Source: UBA9732 sp963615565 (GTDB taxonomy: Bacteria > Spirochaetota > Spirochaetia > Sphaerochaetales > Sphaerochaetaceae). Taken from it: a stretch of 54,319 nucleotides of DNA. The translations under genes and the position numbers were made by a program. Where the stretch lies: positions 1-54,319 of the forward strand of contig CAVEGR010000079.1 of the NCBI GenBank assembly GCA_963615565.1. The letters run 5' to 3'. How positions within the stretch are numbered: the stretch's first letter is position 1; every line of letters begins with the position of its first letter. The notes under the pieces are model-generated. The model searched no databases, had not been told where the DNA came from, and saw only the letters and a list, made by a program, of their open reading frames with translations. Of this stretch, positions 25,762 through 35,164 are shown piece after piece.

Positions 25762-26052
25762 ATGCTCCACCACATAATTGTTAAATTTAATGACAATCTC
25801 ACCCCGTCTCAGAAAGCTCAAATAATCAAGCAGGCCTCAGAGCTATTCAAGGGCCTAACTGACATTGATGGCATCCACGGCGTTTGCCTGCATCCATCCT
25901 GCATTGACAGGCCAAACCGCTTTGACTTGATGATAGTCATTGACATGGACAAGGACGCCCTTCCCATCTACGACGACTGCACCATCCACCACACTTGGAA
26001 GACCGATTTCTCTAAATACATCAAGAGCAAGACTATTTTTGATTACGAGTAA
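25762..26052 (+). CDS. Dabb (stress-responsive A/B barrel) domain protein
   Basis: A 96-residue single-domain protein. MLHHIIVKFNDNLTPSQKAQ gives the Dabb first strand (h-h-hvlfKf). A helix and a central strand lead to RFDLMIVIDMDKDALPIYDD, and HHTWKTDFSKYIKS is the usual closing H-x-x-w segment. Dabb proteins are small alpha/beta dimers of diverse and mostly unknown function. Its base composition is visibly more GC-rich than its neighbours. It begins 12 bases after the upstream terminator with AAGGA before the ATG, so it relies on readthrough or its own weak promoter. Confidence 0.82.
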   Translation: MLHHIIVKFNDNLTPSQKAQIIKQASELFKGLTDIDGIHGVCLHPSCIDRPNRFDLMIVIDMDKDALPIYDDCTIHHTWKTDFSKYIKSKTIFDYE

Positions 26053-26067
26053 GTAACTGACCCCATG

Positions 26068-27492
26068 CTAAGGCTGAAAAACCTTAACATTTTGTGATTT
26101 TTGAATCAGTTTGTGGCCTTCAGACAAAGAAGAAACAACACCACAAGATAAGGCTTGTGTCAGAATGTTACCAAGGGATGTAGCTTCAGAAGGGCCCGCA
26201 TAAACACAAAGACCTGTTTCTTGAGCTGTCCATTCATCTAGAATCTCATTTTTACATCCACCACCTATGATGTATATAGAATCAAATGTTCTTCCAACAA
26301 TGCTCTCAAGATCCTTAACAGCTTTTGCATATGTAATTGCAAGACCTCTGTAAATAGCACGCATAAACTGTCCTTGCGTTTGAGGAACCTCTTGATTTGT
26401 TTCTTTACAGTAGTTCACAATTCTATCTGTCATAAGATTGTCATGAGTATTGGGAGCCATAAATCTTTCATCTAATGGATTTATGTAACTATTAAATGTC
26501 TTATCCTCAAGCGTTTGAAGATCCAATTCCTTCCATGAAACATTTTGGCCCAATGATTTCCAATAGTTTACACATTCTGTTTGAATCCACATTCCAACAA
26601 TATTTTGTAAGAATAATGTTTCACCATTTAAGCCTTTCTCATTTGAGAAACCCTCATCTAGCGCTTGTGCTGTCAATATAGGATCTTTTGAACCAACACC
26701 CAAAATTGACCATGTTCCTGATGAAAGAAACAATGGATACTCTTCATCTACTGCAGGAACTGCAACAACTGCACTTGCAGTATCATGGGCTGCTGATGCA
26801 ACAACTACAACATCTGCAGAGGCTCCAAGTTGTTTCTGTAAATCTTCTGTTAAAGGTCCAACAATAGCCCCAGATGGCACTATCTTACCAAAAAATTCTA
26901 CATTAAAGCCTAATTGGGCTATTAAATCCCAGTTCCAATCATTAGTATGTGGATTAAGTAATTGTGTTGTTGAAGCATGAGTTAGCTCATTACACATAAC
27001 ACCTGTGAGCCAATAATTGAGAAGATCTGGAAAACTTAGATAGTGAGAGGCTGCATCAAAATCTTTTGGTCTATTGCACTTATGAGCATACAATTGAAAA
27101 ATTGTGTTATAAGACTGAATAGAAAGTCCTGACTGTTTATATAAGCTCTCTCTTCCTCCAGCAATTTCAATTACTTTATCCATAACTGGTAGAGTTCTTG
27201 AATCTCTGTAGTGATAGATTGGACTTACTAAAGCTCCACTTTCATCAAGTAAGCCATAATCTACGCCCCAAGTATCTATTCCTATACTTACAATATCATC
27301 TCCATATTTATCAAAACACTTTTTTAGACCTTTTAAGATCTCCATATAGATACCATGAGCATCCCAATAGAATTCCCCAAGAACAGCACAATTTGGAGTT
27401 TGAAATCTATGAACTTCTTCAAATGATTTCAGATTTCCAACTATGACTCTTCCACTTGTTGCGCCCAAATCAACTGCAATGTGTTTTTTCAT
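26068..27492 (-). CDS. RhaB-type deoxysugar kinase, probable L-fuculokinase
   Basis: A 474-residue FGGY-family kinase. The N-terminal nucleotide strand VDLGATSGRVIVG (7-19) is the rhamnulokinase form (DLGAxSGR). GIDTWGVDYGLLD, HYRDSRT, SAAHDTASAV and LSSGTWSILGV follow in RhaB order, and IYIIGGGCKNEILDEWTA is the C-terminal adenosine site. By sequence it is RhaB-like. By position, as the last gene of a run headed by fucI, the likely substrate is L-fuculose rather than L-rhamnulose, giving the 1-phosphate; this is inference. TAGGAG precedes ATG 27492. The gap to the zinc dehydrogenase is 29 bases. Confidence 0.85.
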   Translation of the reverse strand: MKKHIAVDLGATSGRVIVGNLKSFEEVHRFQTPNCAVLGEFYWDAHGIYMEILKGLKKCFDKYGDDIVSIGIDTWGVDYGLLDESGALVSPIYHYRDSRTLPVMDKVIEIAGGRESLYKQSGLSIQSYNTIFQLYAHKCNRPKDFDAASHYLSFPDLLNYWLTGVMCNELTHASTTQLLNPHTNDWNWDLIAQLGFNVEFFGKIVPSGAIVGPLTEDLQKQLGASADVVVVASAAHDTASAVVAVPAVDEEYPLFLSSGTWSILGVGSKDPILTAQALDEGFSNEKGLNGETLFLQNIVGMWIQTECVNYWKSLGQNVSWKELDLQTLEDKTFNSYINPLDERFMAPNTHDNLMTDRIVNYCKETNQEVPQTQGQFMRAIYRGLAITYAKAVKDLESIVGRTFDSIYIIGGGCKNEILDEWTAQETGLCVYAGPSEATSLGNILTQALSCGVVSSLSEGHKLIQKSQNVKVFQP

Positions 27493-27521
27493 GTAAAACT
27501 CCTACACATAAACCTACAAGC

Positions 27522-28784
27522 TTATACGTTCTCTAGAAGATACTTCTCAGCTTCTGCACACCATAAGCCTTTGTGAGCCTTAACAATTCTATCAAGTTCT
27601 GCAAACAAAGGATTTTCTTTTGCTTTTGACTCAAAGTCTGCAATAGCAGTTAAAGGCATTCTAATATGTGTATAAATCAGCTTTTTACCGCCAGGAATTG
27701 AGGGAAGATTCACTATTGTAGATGAGACAGCGTCTAGTCCACCTATATGTGTAATCATTGAAGATGGAGTTAACTGTCCTTTTGACATCATATCAAGAGC
27801 TTCAATCATATCACTTGTAGTCCCACCACTAGTTCCAACAAGATGATGAGAAGCATAGTGAACGTTATAGAAATTCAGCATTGCAGAGAAATCGGTCTTA
27901 TTGGGGCCGGCGAAGAAATTCAGACAACCATCATGAGATAGGATTGCATCGGCCTGCTCCACAAGAGATTTTACAGGAGCCATAACCAAGACATCGTCGT
28001 AGCCTTGGCCATCTTTTGTCAGATTACGCAACGTACTGACTGGGTCCGCAACATCTTTTGTGTTCAGATAAACCAATTTCACCCCGTTGCGTGCAGCTTC
28101 CTGCTCCGAGAAAAGTTCTTTTGCACGGGCAAGTCTTGCATCATCAATATCTGTTACAACCAAAAGACCCGGCTTTCTTGGATTGTGAATAGCATAATCT
28201 ATAGCACCAAGGCCCATTGGCCCTACACCAGCAATAATTGCAAGATTTCCGCCCTCAACAATGCCCATTTCATGGTCATAGCAGCCTTCTTTTGTGTGAT
28301 ACATTGCATGAAAAGTACCAATAATACAGCTTACAGGCTCCGCAAGAGACCCCTTATAGAAGGCCTCACCGTTGTACTTCAAAAGCCCGCCACCTTCCAT
28401 AATGTGAGGTGGAATTATTGCATAAGTGCTGAAGCCTCCACAGTATGGAAAACTATAGCCAGGATTACGCATCATGCCTTTGTAATTGATAGCAGGCTGA
28501 ATAGAGCATAACTGCCCCACCTTATAATCATTGGCCCACTTTTTTCCTACTTGCACAATCTTACCACAGAATTCATGACCAACAATTATTGGATTTTGAG
28601 CAATATCGTCAGGAACTCTTTTGTGTGCAGCCCCTTGCTCTGCAGCTTTGTGGTCGCTCATACACACAGAATTTGTTACTATTTCAAGAAGTATTTCATC
28701 TTCTGCTATTTCTGGAAACTCAAAGGTCTCCATTCTAAGATCATTTACACCATAAAGTCTGATTGCTGTAGTTTTTAATGCCAT
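27522..28784 (-). CDS. zinc-dependent dehydrogenase, L-sorbose-1-phosphate reductase (SorE)-like
   Basis: A 420-residue medium-chain dehydrogenase. Cys41 (NSVCMSDHK), His70-Glu71 (VGHEFCGK) and EPVSCIIGTFHAMYH form the catalytic zinc site. The four-cysteine structural zinc lobe of typical alcohol dehydrogenases is not seen. The Rossmann loop is AGVGPMGLGAID, with VVTDIDDARL after beta-2, suggesting NAD. The long form and FAGPNKTDF resemble SorE, which interconverts L-sorbose 1-phosphate and D-glucitol 6-phosphate. In this operon it could reduce the C2 ketone of a deoxyketose 1-phosphate; this is inference. ATG 28784 is preceded by AGGAGG eight bases away. Confidence 0.82.
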   Translation of the reverse strand: MALKTTAIRLYGVNDLRMETFEFPEIAEDEILLEIVTNSVCMSDHKAAEQGAAHKRVPDDIAQNPIIVGHEFCGKIVQVGKKWANDYKVGQLCSIQPAINYKGMMRNPGYSFPYCGGFSTYAIIPPHIMEGGGLLKYNGEAFYKGSLAEPVSCIIGTFHAMYHTKEGCYDHEMGIVEGGNLAIIAGVGPMGLGAIDYAIHNPRKPGLLVVTDIDDARLARAKELFSEQEAARNGVKLVYLNTKDVADPVSTLRNLTKDGQGYDDVLVMAPVKSLVEQADAILSHDGCLNFFAGPNKTDFSAMLNFYNVHYASHHLVGTSGGTTSDMIEALDMMSKGQLTPSSMITHIGGLDAVSSTIVNLPSIPGGKKLIYTHIRMPLTAIADFESKAKENPLFAELDRIVKAHKGLWCAEAEKYLLENV

Positions 28785-28857
28785 AAAATCCTCCTGTGTT
28801 GTCAAAGTTAGTTATGCAGTAGCTAATTAAGTAGTAGATAGTCAAGCAATACCATTT

Positions 28858-29991
28858 CTAATTAAGCATTACTTGTCCGCCAGTAACTGGTACTGCCTGG
28901 CCGGTTTCGTATTCTTGTTCCACAATGTAGAACAGTGCTCTCATCACATCAATTGATGTGCAACCTCTTCCCATTGGTACTTTGGATTCATAGTATTTCC
29001 TTACATCTGCAACTGTTTTTGCTCCTGGAACCTTTCCAGTATTCAAATATTGAACAAATAATCCTCTAACGGGGTCACTCCAAAGTGGTCCATCCAAGAA
29101 ATTTCCTGGGCATATTGCATTAACCTTTATTCCGTCTTTTACAAGTTCTAATGCAAAACTCTGAGCCAATCCAATTACTCCAAATTTAGCTCCTGCATAA
29201 GCTCCATTCTTATTAGAACCCTCAAGTCCACTCTTAGAAGAAATTACTATTATATCTGTCAAAAGATCTTTTGCCGCCTCATGTTGAACTGCCATTTGTC
29301 TGCTGGCATGCTTTGTGCAAATAAAGAAGCCTTTGTAATCAATGTTTGTAACAAGTTCAAAATCTTTTAACGGCATTTCTTTTACACTTCCAGCTCTTAA
29401 GACACCTGCATTACTTACAAAAATATCTAAAGAACCCGTTTGCTGTTCTACAAAATCCATCATATTTATTACAGCTTCTTCGTCGCAAACATTAACTGCA
29501 ACTCCAAGAGCAACTGTTGCTTTAGCCTCTTCATTTAATTCATTAGCAAGACGCGTTGCACCTTCAATGTTCATATCTGCAATGAAAACAAAAGCACCTT
29601 TTTGAACAAGACTTCTAACAATTCCCTCGCCAAAACCTTGCGCACCACCTGTAACAAGAGCAACTTTTCCACTAACAACGTTATCTCGGTCTGCTTTGCA
29701 ATCTTCACGTTTTACATCTCTAGAAGGCTTTATAGAAACCCCTTCTCCTTTACAAGCTTCATCATATGTTAAACCAAGTCCAAAAACTGAATCTGAACCT
29801 TCTACAGCTATTGTTGCAGGATAGTTACCTTTAGAAACAAAGTCCTCAAACGTCTTGTTCCACTCATTTTTTTCACCATTAAGTAGCAATGAGGGCATTG
29901 TTTTCTCTAATTGAGCCTCAAGGGTCTTAACAAAAAGACACCTATTTCCATCAAAAGTTAAACCTCTAATATATGCTGCTAAATGCTCCAT
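28858..29991 (-). CDS. short-chain dehydrogenase with N-terminal extension (sorbitol-6-phosphate dehydrogenase-like)
   Basis: A 377-residue protein made of a 105-residue N-terminal part and a classical SDR domain. The SDR has TGGAQGFGEG (114-123) for NAD(P), SNAG (193-196), Ser251/252 in VISSKSG, and the catalytic Tyr265 and Lys269 in YAGAK, all intact. VNAICPGNFLDGPLW is the family's post-catalytic loop. The extension contains DSVFGLGLTYDEA (about 67-79), similar to the VPGLGLFxxG-type segment near the end of the class II aldolase half of RhaD-SDR fusions, so it may be what remains of a lost aldolase domain. GGAGG precedes ATG 29991. Predicted role: oxidation of a deoxyhexitol phosphate, inferred from context. 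Confidence 0.82.
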   Translation of the reverse strand: MEHLAAYIRGLTFDGNRCLFVKTLEAQLEKTMPSLLLNGEKNEWNKTFEDFVSKGNYPATIAVEGSDSVFGLGLTYDEACKGEGVSIKPSRDVKREDCKADRDNVVSGKVALVTGGAQGFGEGIVRSLVQKGAFVFIADMNIEGATRLANELNEEAKATVALGVAVNVCDEEAVINMMDFVEQQTGSLDIFVSNAGVLRAGSVKEMPLKDFELVTNIDYKGFFICTKHASRQMAVQHEAAKDLLTDIIVISSKSGLEGSNKNGAYAGAKFGVIGLAQSFALELVKDGIKVNAICPGNFLDGPLWSDPVRGLFVQYLNTGKVPGAKTVADVRKYYESKVPMGRGCTSIDVMRALFYIVEQEYETGQAVPVTGGQVMLN

Positions 29992-30001
29992 AAAACCTCC
30001 A

Positions 30002-31339
30002 TTAACACTTTTTAACTAAAATTTCTTCACATAAAGTTCTTGCACTTTCTAGAACATGAAAATTATCAAGCTCTCTTCCAAGTTCTGCATACATCTTTAT
30101 CCTTCTTTCCAAATCCAAATCTCTCATTGGATTTGAGCTAGCAAACAAACCAAAATCTGGCTTAATAGTTGATAGTTTTTCATGTGCAACTAATGCCCAA
30201 GCAGAATCTACAAGATGAGAACATGTATCCTTAAGTAGTTCAGGACAATTAAAACTTTGCCTACTAGAATTAACATCAACGCCACTTATTTGCATGAGAT
30301 TGTTTTCCTTGCAAAGCCTAACAATCTTTTTTATTTGAGCATCAGAATTTCTTGGTGGCATGAATGTCACAGCCTTAAACCCAATATTTGCAAGATATGG
30401 TATAAACTCATCCAAGTAAGAGTCTTCAAATTTTTGAGCTTTCTTATCTCCAGTTTTAGAATCTTCTACATCACCAAGATATGCATAAGCAGAAATTGCA
30501 CCAATAGAATTAGAAAATGAAAGAACTTCATTGATATCTGGACATTCTTTTTCATTTGGCTGAATGAAAAAGAGAGAAACAAAATTGCTTTTGAGAACAC
30601 CAAGAAGATCATACGAATAATGAGGATTATTTACATCCAAAAGATATGCTTTTTGCTTCTCCTGTAGCACAATACCCAATGAATCCAAGTAATATACTAT
30701 CTTTTCTCCTTTTTCATACTTATCAATTAACTTAAGTGCTACAGCATAAAGTATATGGCGTTCAGTAACAGAGCCACCTTCTTTATAACGTGATAAAGGA
30801 AGAACATCTTTGTCATAGTCTATGCTAAGATCTAGTCCTAGAGAATTGAACTTATTAACCATTTCTCTATTACGTAATCCTCTTGCTTCACAAATTGGAC
30901 GTAAGAAGTTCTTACAATCATCAATCTTTCCATTAGGGATGCCATGTACACACATGTAGCCAATGCCAAGGGAATCGGGATTATTAAGCCTCTTGGATGC
31001 AAATGGGGTGTGCATAAAGCTGGCTCTGAGTTCAAAGCCAACTGTTGAAGCCAAGCCAAAAAATTGCGTGCATTCCAAAAGCTCACGTGCAGCGCCTATG
31101 CTATCATGATCTATAGAGCCAACTATCCCCAAGCCCGCTTCCCATGCCTTGAAAGCAGCTAAAGCAGGCTCATATGGAGAAAAAGAATAAGTTGTATGAA
31201 CATGATTGTTCACTTCTTCTAGAACAGTTCTTGTAAGACGTCCATCTTGGATTTCCTTACCCAAGACTCTTGCAGCCTGAATACGTTTTTCATAGCTTTT
31301 ATCGTTTAAATCACGCTGTAGAGTCTTGTAAGAATCCAT
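30002..31339 (-). CDS. PHP-domain protein, probable metal-dependent phosphoesterase
   Basis: A 445-residue protein. Metal-binding PHP motif I is NNHVHTTYSF (His46 and His48), motif II is SIDHDSIGAA (Asp77, His78, Asp79), and a VGFELRASF glutamate and a YMCVHGI histidine supply motif III. The last motif, normally D-x-H, reads GVDVNSS, so one ligand appears replaced. The middle of the protein (about 150-330) is a large insertion relative to simple PHP phosphatases. Its start lies two bases after the E1 stop, with GGGAG overlapping the E1 end, and the SDR follows, so it is firmly inside the operon. Substrate unknown; a sugar phosphate is likely by context. Confidence 0.8.
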   Translation of the reverse strand: MDSYKTLQRDLNDKSYEKRIQAARVLGKEIQDGRLTRTVLEEVNNHVHTTYSFSPYEPALAAFKAWEAGLGIVGSIDHDSIGAARELLECTQFFGLASTVGFELRASFMHTPFASKRLNNPDSLGIGYMCVHGIPNGKIDDCKNFLRPICEARGLRNREMVNKFNSLGLDLSIDYDKDVLPLSRYKEGGSVTERHILYAVALKLIDKYEKGEKIVYYLDSLGIVLQEKQKAYLLDVNNPHYSYDLLGVLKSNFVSLFFIQPNEKECPDINEVLSFSNSIGAISAYAYLGDVEDSKTGDKKAQKFEDSYLDEFIPYLANIGFKAVTFMPPRNSDAQIKKIVRLCKENNLMQISGVDVNSSRQSFNCPELLKDTCSHLVDSAWALVAHEKLSTIKPDFGLFASSNPMRDLDLERRIKMYAELGRELDNFHVLESARTLCEEILVKKC

Positions 31340-31341
31340 TG

Positions 31342-33798
31342 TCAAACTCCCTTCTTTTGAGTTCTGAAGAACTCTATGTCATTTCTATTTGATTTTAGCA
31401 CATATCCTTCCAGTGGAATAATTTGCTCGTGTATAGAATCAAGAATATCCACAGTATGAGCAAAATAGTATTCTTCCATTTCAGCAGGAGGAGTAATCCA
31501 GTTTCTAGAGCCAACAACAACACATGGAGCATCAAGTTTGCCAAAACAGAGTCTGTCAAGATTTGATGCAACAGTGTGCATATAGCTACCTCTTTCTGCA
31601 CTGTCTGTAACAAGAACGCAACGGCCTGTCTTGTTAACAGACTCTACAAGTTTTTCATATCTAAGAGGATTAATCCATCTAAGGTCTATAACCTCTGCCT
31701 TCATTCCATACTTTGTAAGCTCTTGTGCAGCAGATAGTGCTGTGTAAAGAGCTGGACCTAAAGCAATAATAGTAATGTCATCACCAGCAAGCTTTACATC
31801 TGGTTCACCTTCAGGGATTTCATAGTAGCCTTCTGGAACTCCTTCTTTGTGGAACTCTTCACCTTTTCCATACAGTTTCTGACTTTCAAAGAATACAAAT
31901 GGATCTGTTCCTCTAAGAGCAACATTCAGAATACCCTTTACATCATAAGGAGTTGCTGGATAAGCAGCTTTGAGACCAGGAACACATGAAACCATTGAAG
32001 TCCATTCCTGAGAATGCTGAGCACCATATTTATTACCAACAGATACTCTTAGAACAAGAGGCATCTTTAGAACACCAGCACTCATTGCCTGCCACTTTGG
32101 CATTTGATTAAAGACCTCATCTCCTGCACAGCCTAGGAAGTCACAATACATAAGCTCAACAACTGCACGTCCGCCAGATATTGCATAACCTACACCACTA
32201 CCAACAATTGCAGCTTCACTTATTGGAGCATTGAAGAATCTATGATAAGGAAGAAGCTCTGTAAGTCCTCTGTAGCATGCAAATGCACCACCCCAGTCTC
32301 TATGGTCTTCACCATATGCAATCATTGAAGGGTCATTTACAAATCTATGGAGCATTGCTTCAAAGACAGCATCTCTATATTGGTACTGCTTGGCAGCTGG
32401 ATACGGCTTTCCACTTTCATCAAATGCATAACGCTTTCTTCCTGCAATTTGCTTAACACGTGGATTTTCCTCAACTGGCTGAAGCAGTTCACTCTTTCCT
32501 TCTTGCATTGCAGGCGTATTTGTATTGCTGAACATAACATTTTCAATGAAAGAAGGCTCAATAATTGGAGAAATCTCATCATCTACAACAATAGAAATAG
32601 TTGTATGCATCTTATCTTTGATAATTTCATCCATCTTCTTGAGGTCTTCATCCACAACAAGGCCATTCTCTACAAGATATTGCCCATATGCTTTAATGGG
32701 ATCCTGCTCTTTAAACGCTTCAAGCTCTTCTTTTGTCCTATAAGTCATTGCATCTGATGGGCTATGTCCACTAAACCGATATGTAATAGTATCCAGCATT
32801 ACAGGTCCTTCGCCCTTAAGCAAAAGTTCCTTTTTGCGCTCAATAGCATCTGCAACAGCCAAAGGATTAAAACCGTCCACACGTTCAACATGCATTCCTT
32901 CTGGGTTTACACCAAGAGCCACTCTTGCTGGCATCCCGTATCCCATAGTTTCACCAATAGGCTGACCACCCATTGCATAGAAGTTGTCAAACACGTTAAG
33001 CATATATGGAGGATTGCCAGGATTTTCTTTCCATAAAGTTCTATATTGATCCATGGCACTCATAACTAGACCTTCCCAAACCGGACCTCTAGCCATAGCA
33101 CCATCACCGATATTTCCAATTACAATTCCCTTTTTATGGTTAATTTTCTTAAACAATGCAGATCCAAATGCAATAGTTCCACTTCCACCAACAATAGCAT
33201 TGTTAGGCATAGAACCAAACGGAGCAAAGAAAGTATGCATTGAACCACCAAGACCTCTAGAGAAGCCAGTACGTTTTGCATAAATTTCAGCTAAAGCACC
33301 ATAGAGAACAAAATTCTCTGCAGTATCCTTAACATTCTTGCCCTTAAAGTACTTCTCAACAACAGCATAGGTCTCGCCATTATTGAATTCTTTAATTATT
33401 TGCTCAATTTCTTTGTCTTCCATCTTTTCAATAGCAGACAAACATTTTGCAATAATTTCACCATGGCTTCTGTGAGAACCAAAAATAAAATCTTCTGGTT
33501 CCAAATTCATAGCTTGTCCAACACAAGCACTTTCTTGACCTGCAGAAAGATGGGCAGGGCCTTTATGATTGAACTTAACTCCCTGATAAACACCTTCTTT
33601 CTTTATGCTGTCCAGCATTGTCTCAAATTCTCTTATGACAAGCATGTCATAATAAACTCTTATAAGACGTTCTTTTCCATACTTCTTAAGTTCTTTCTTA
33701 AAATCACTCTTGTATTGGTTTACAGAAATGTCTTTACCTTTGACTACCTCTGCTTTTCTGAGTTCTGCAGGTTTAAAATCTTCAACATATTTAGACAT
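31342..33798 (-). CDS. fused E1 alpha/beta of a 2-oxoacid/acetoin dehydrogenase-type complex
   Basis: An 818-residue thiamine-diphosphate enzyme. The alpha part (about 1-430) has SRGLGGSMHTF before the cofactor site, IGDGAMARG (230-238) and the paired asparagine in NVFDNFYAMGG (268-278). The GDG-to-DN distance is about 37 residues, and FDNFYA replaces the usual NNxYA. The beta part (about 465-818) has YGEDHRDWGG, NAPISEAAIVGSGVGYA, MPLVLRVSVG and DLRWINPLRYEKL. Separate subunits are the norm; here they are fused by a linker. It sits between the E3 and PHP genes with gaps of a few bases. The substrate is not readable: acetoin, branched-chain or another acyloin is possible. Confidence 0.88.
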   Translation of the reverse strand: MSKYVEDFKPAELRKAEVVKGKDISVNQYKSDFKKELKKYGKERLIRVYYDMLVIREFETMLDSIKKEGVYQGVKFNHKGPAHLSAGQESACVGQAMNLEPEDFIFGSHRSHGEIIAKCLSAIEKMEDKEIEQIIKEFNNGETYAVVEKYFKGKNVKDTAENFVLYGALAEIYAKRTGFSRGLGGSMHTFFAPFGSMPNNAIVGGSGTIAFGSALFKKINHKKGIVIGNIGDGAMARGPVWEGLVMSAMDQYRTLWKENPGNPPYMLNVFDNFYAMGGQPIGETMGYGMPARVALGVNPEGMHVERVDGFNPLAVADAIERKKELLLKGEGPVMLDTITYRFSGHSPSDAMTYRTKEELEAFKEQDPIKAYGQYLVENGLVVDEDLKKMDEIIKDKMHTTISIVVDDEISPIIEPSFIENVMFSNTNTPAMQEGKSELLQPVEENPRVKQIAGRKRYAFDESGKPYPAAKQYQYRDAVFEAMLHRFVNDPSMIAYGEDHRDWGGAFACYRGLTELLPYHRFFNAPISEAAIVGSGVGYAISGGRAVVELMYCDFLGCAGDEVFNQMPKWQAMSAGVLKMPLVLRVSVGNKYGAQHSQEWTSMVSCVPGLKAAYPATPYDVKGILNVALRGTDPFVFFESQKLYGKGEEFHKEGVPEGYYEIPEGEPDVKLAGDDITIIALGPALYTALSAAQELTKYGMKAEVIDLRWINPLRYEKLVESVNKTGRCVLVTDSAERGSYMHTVASNLDRLCFGKLDAPCVVVGSRNWITPPAEMEEYYFAHTVDILDSIHEQIIPLEGYVLKSNRNDIEFFRTQKKGV

Positions 33799-33804
33799 AT
33801 CTCG

Positions 33805-35154
33805 TTACCCCCTAACAATTTCACTACATGCATCTTTAATAAGTTCAGAAACACTAGGATGTGGGAACACAACCTCAGCAACATCTTGAACTCTTAGTTC
33901 TGCTTCTATTAATGCACTGGCACCCCAAATCATTTCACTTGAATATGGTCCAAGCAAATGAACACCTAAGACTGCTCCTGTTTCAGAATCTGCAACAACC
34001 TTCACAAGACCTGTTGCTCGTTTTCCGTTCTCTGCCAAGAACCTTCCATTTGCTCTCATTTGAACAGTTGCTGTCTTAACTTGCTTTCCCAATGCTTTTG
34101 CAGCACTTTCAGTTAAGCCGCAACCTGATGCTTCTGGACTTCCATAAACAGCCCAAGGAATGGCATTGTAACGCATAACCTGAGTGCGTTTGCCAAAGAT
34201 ATTATCAACAGCAACATCTGCCATTCTAGAAGCACTATGAGCAAGCTGACTTCTTGCGTTTATATCTCCAATAGCATAAATGTTTGAAACATTTGTCTGC
34301 ATTGTTTCATTAACAACAACAGCACCTCTTTCTATGTGTAAACCAAGAGGTTCAAGACCAGCGATATTTGCTCTTCTTCCAACGCTCATTAGCACTAAAT
34401 CACATTCAACTTTTTCTTCTTCACCTTTTGCATTTAGGAAAACAACACCGTTTTCAAGAACCCTAGTCACCTTGCATCCAAGATGGAAATCAACATCCTT
34501 CATTTCCCTTCTTAAGAGTTTTGCAAACTCGCCGTCCATCATTGGAAGAATTTCAGGCATCATTTCAATTACATCTACTTTTGTTCCTAGCAAGGAAAAG
34601 AATGAGGCAAACTCAACACCTATAACTCCACCACCTATAACAGCAAGCCTTTTAGGAATTTCTTTCAGCTCAAGAATTTCGTCACTGGTCACAACATTTG
34701 GTCCTTTTGACCCTTCAATTGGAGGAATAAAAGGAGAACTTCCAGTTGCAAGAATTATGTAATCAGTTTCATAAGTATCATCATTTACTTTTATATGATG
34801 ATTATCTTCAAAGACAGCCTCACCAAAAACAACTTCAACCTTGTTAGACTTCATTAAAAATGCAATTCCACTTCTAAGAGTCTCAATTGTTTCCATCTTC
34901 CACTTCATGGCCTCTGAAAGGTTGAAATTAACATCCTGACAATGAACACCAAACTTGTTGGCTTCCTTTGCATGAAGATATTGTTTTGCACTATTTAATA
35001 AGCTCTTGGTTGGAATGCATCCTCTATTTGTACACACTCCACCCAAATTTTCTCTTTCCACAAGAAGGACTTTCTTTCCAAGTTCGCCTGCGCGTTGAGC
35101 TGCAACATACCCGCCAGGGCCAGCTCCAACAACTATAAGATCATACTTTTGCAT
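33805..35154 (-). CDS. lpdA: dihydrolipoyl dehydrogenase (E3)
   Basis: A 449-residue flavoprotein disulfide reductase that reoxidises the E2 lipoyl arm with NAD+. FAD site GAGPGGYVAA (10-19). Redox pair Cys41/Cys46 in GGVCTNRGCIPTK. NAD site AVIGGGVIGVEFASFF. Second FAD site NIYAIGDINARSQLAHSAS. The catalytic-base region FPHPSVSE at the C-terminus corresponds to H-x-H-P-T-x-S-E of LpdA. ATG 35154 is chosen over a GTG at 35163, with AAGGTGG placed before it. It is ten bases from the E2 stop and six from E1. It belongs to the complex encoded here. Confidence 0.92.
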   Translation of the reverse strand: MQKYDLIVVGAGPGGYVAAQRAGELGKKVLLVERENLGGVCTNRGCIPTKSLLNSAKQYLHAKEANKFGVHCQDVNFNLSEAMKWKMETIETLRSGIAFLMKSNKVEVVFGEAVFEDNHHIKVNDDTYETDYIILATGSSPFIPPIEGSKGPNVVTSDEILELKEIPKRLAVIGGGVIGVEFASFFSLLGTKVDVIEMMPEILPMMDGEFAKLLRREMKDVDFHLGCKVTRVLENGVVFLNAKGEEEKVECDLVLMSVGRRANIAGLEPLGLHIERGAVVVNETMQTNVSNIYAIGDINARSQLAHSASRMADVAVDNIFGKRTQVMRYNAIPWAVYGSPEASGCGLTESAAKALGKQVKTATVQMRANGRFLAENGKRATGLVKVVADSETGAVLGVHLLGPYSSEMIWGASALIEAELRVQDVAEVVFPHPSVSELIKDACSEIVRG

Positions 35155-35164
35155 AACTTCCACC

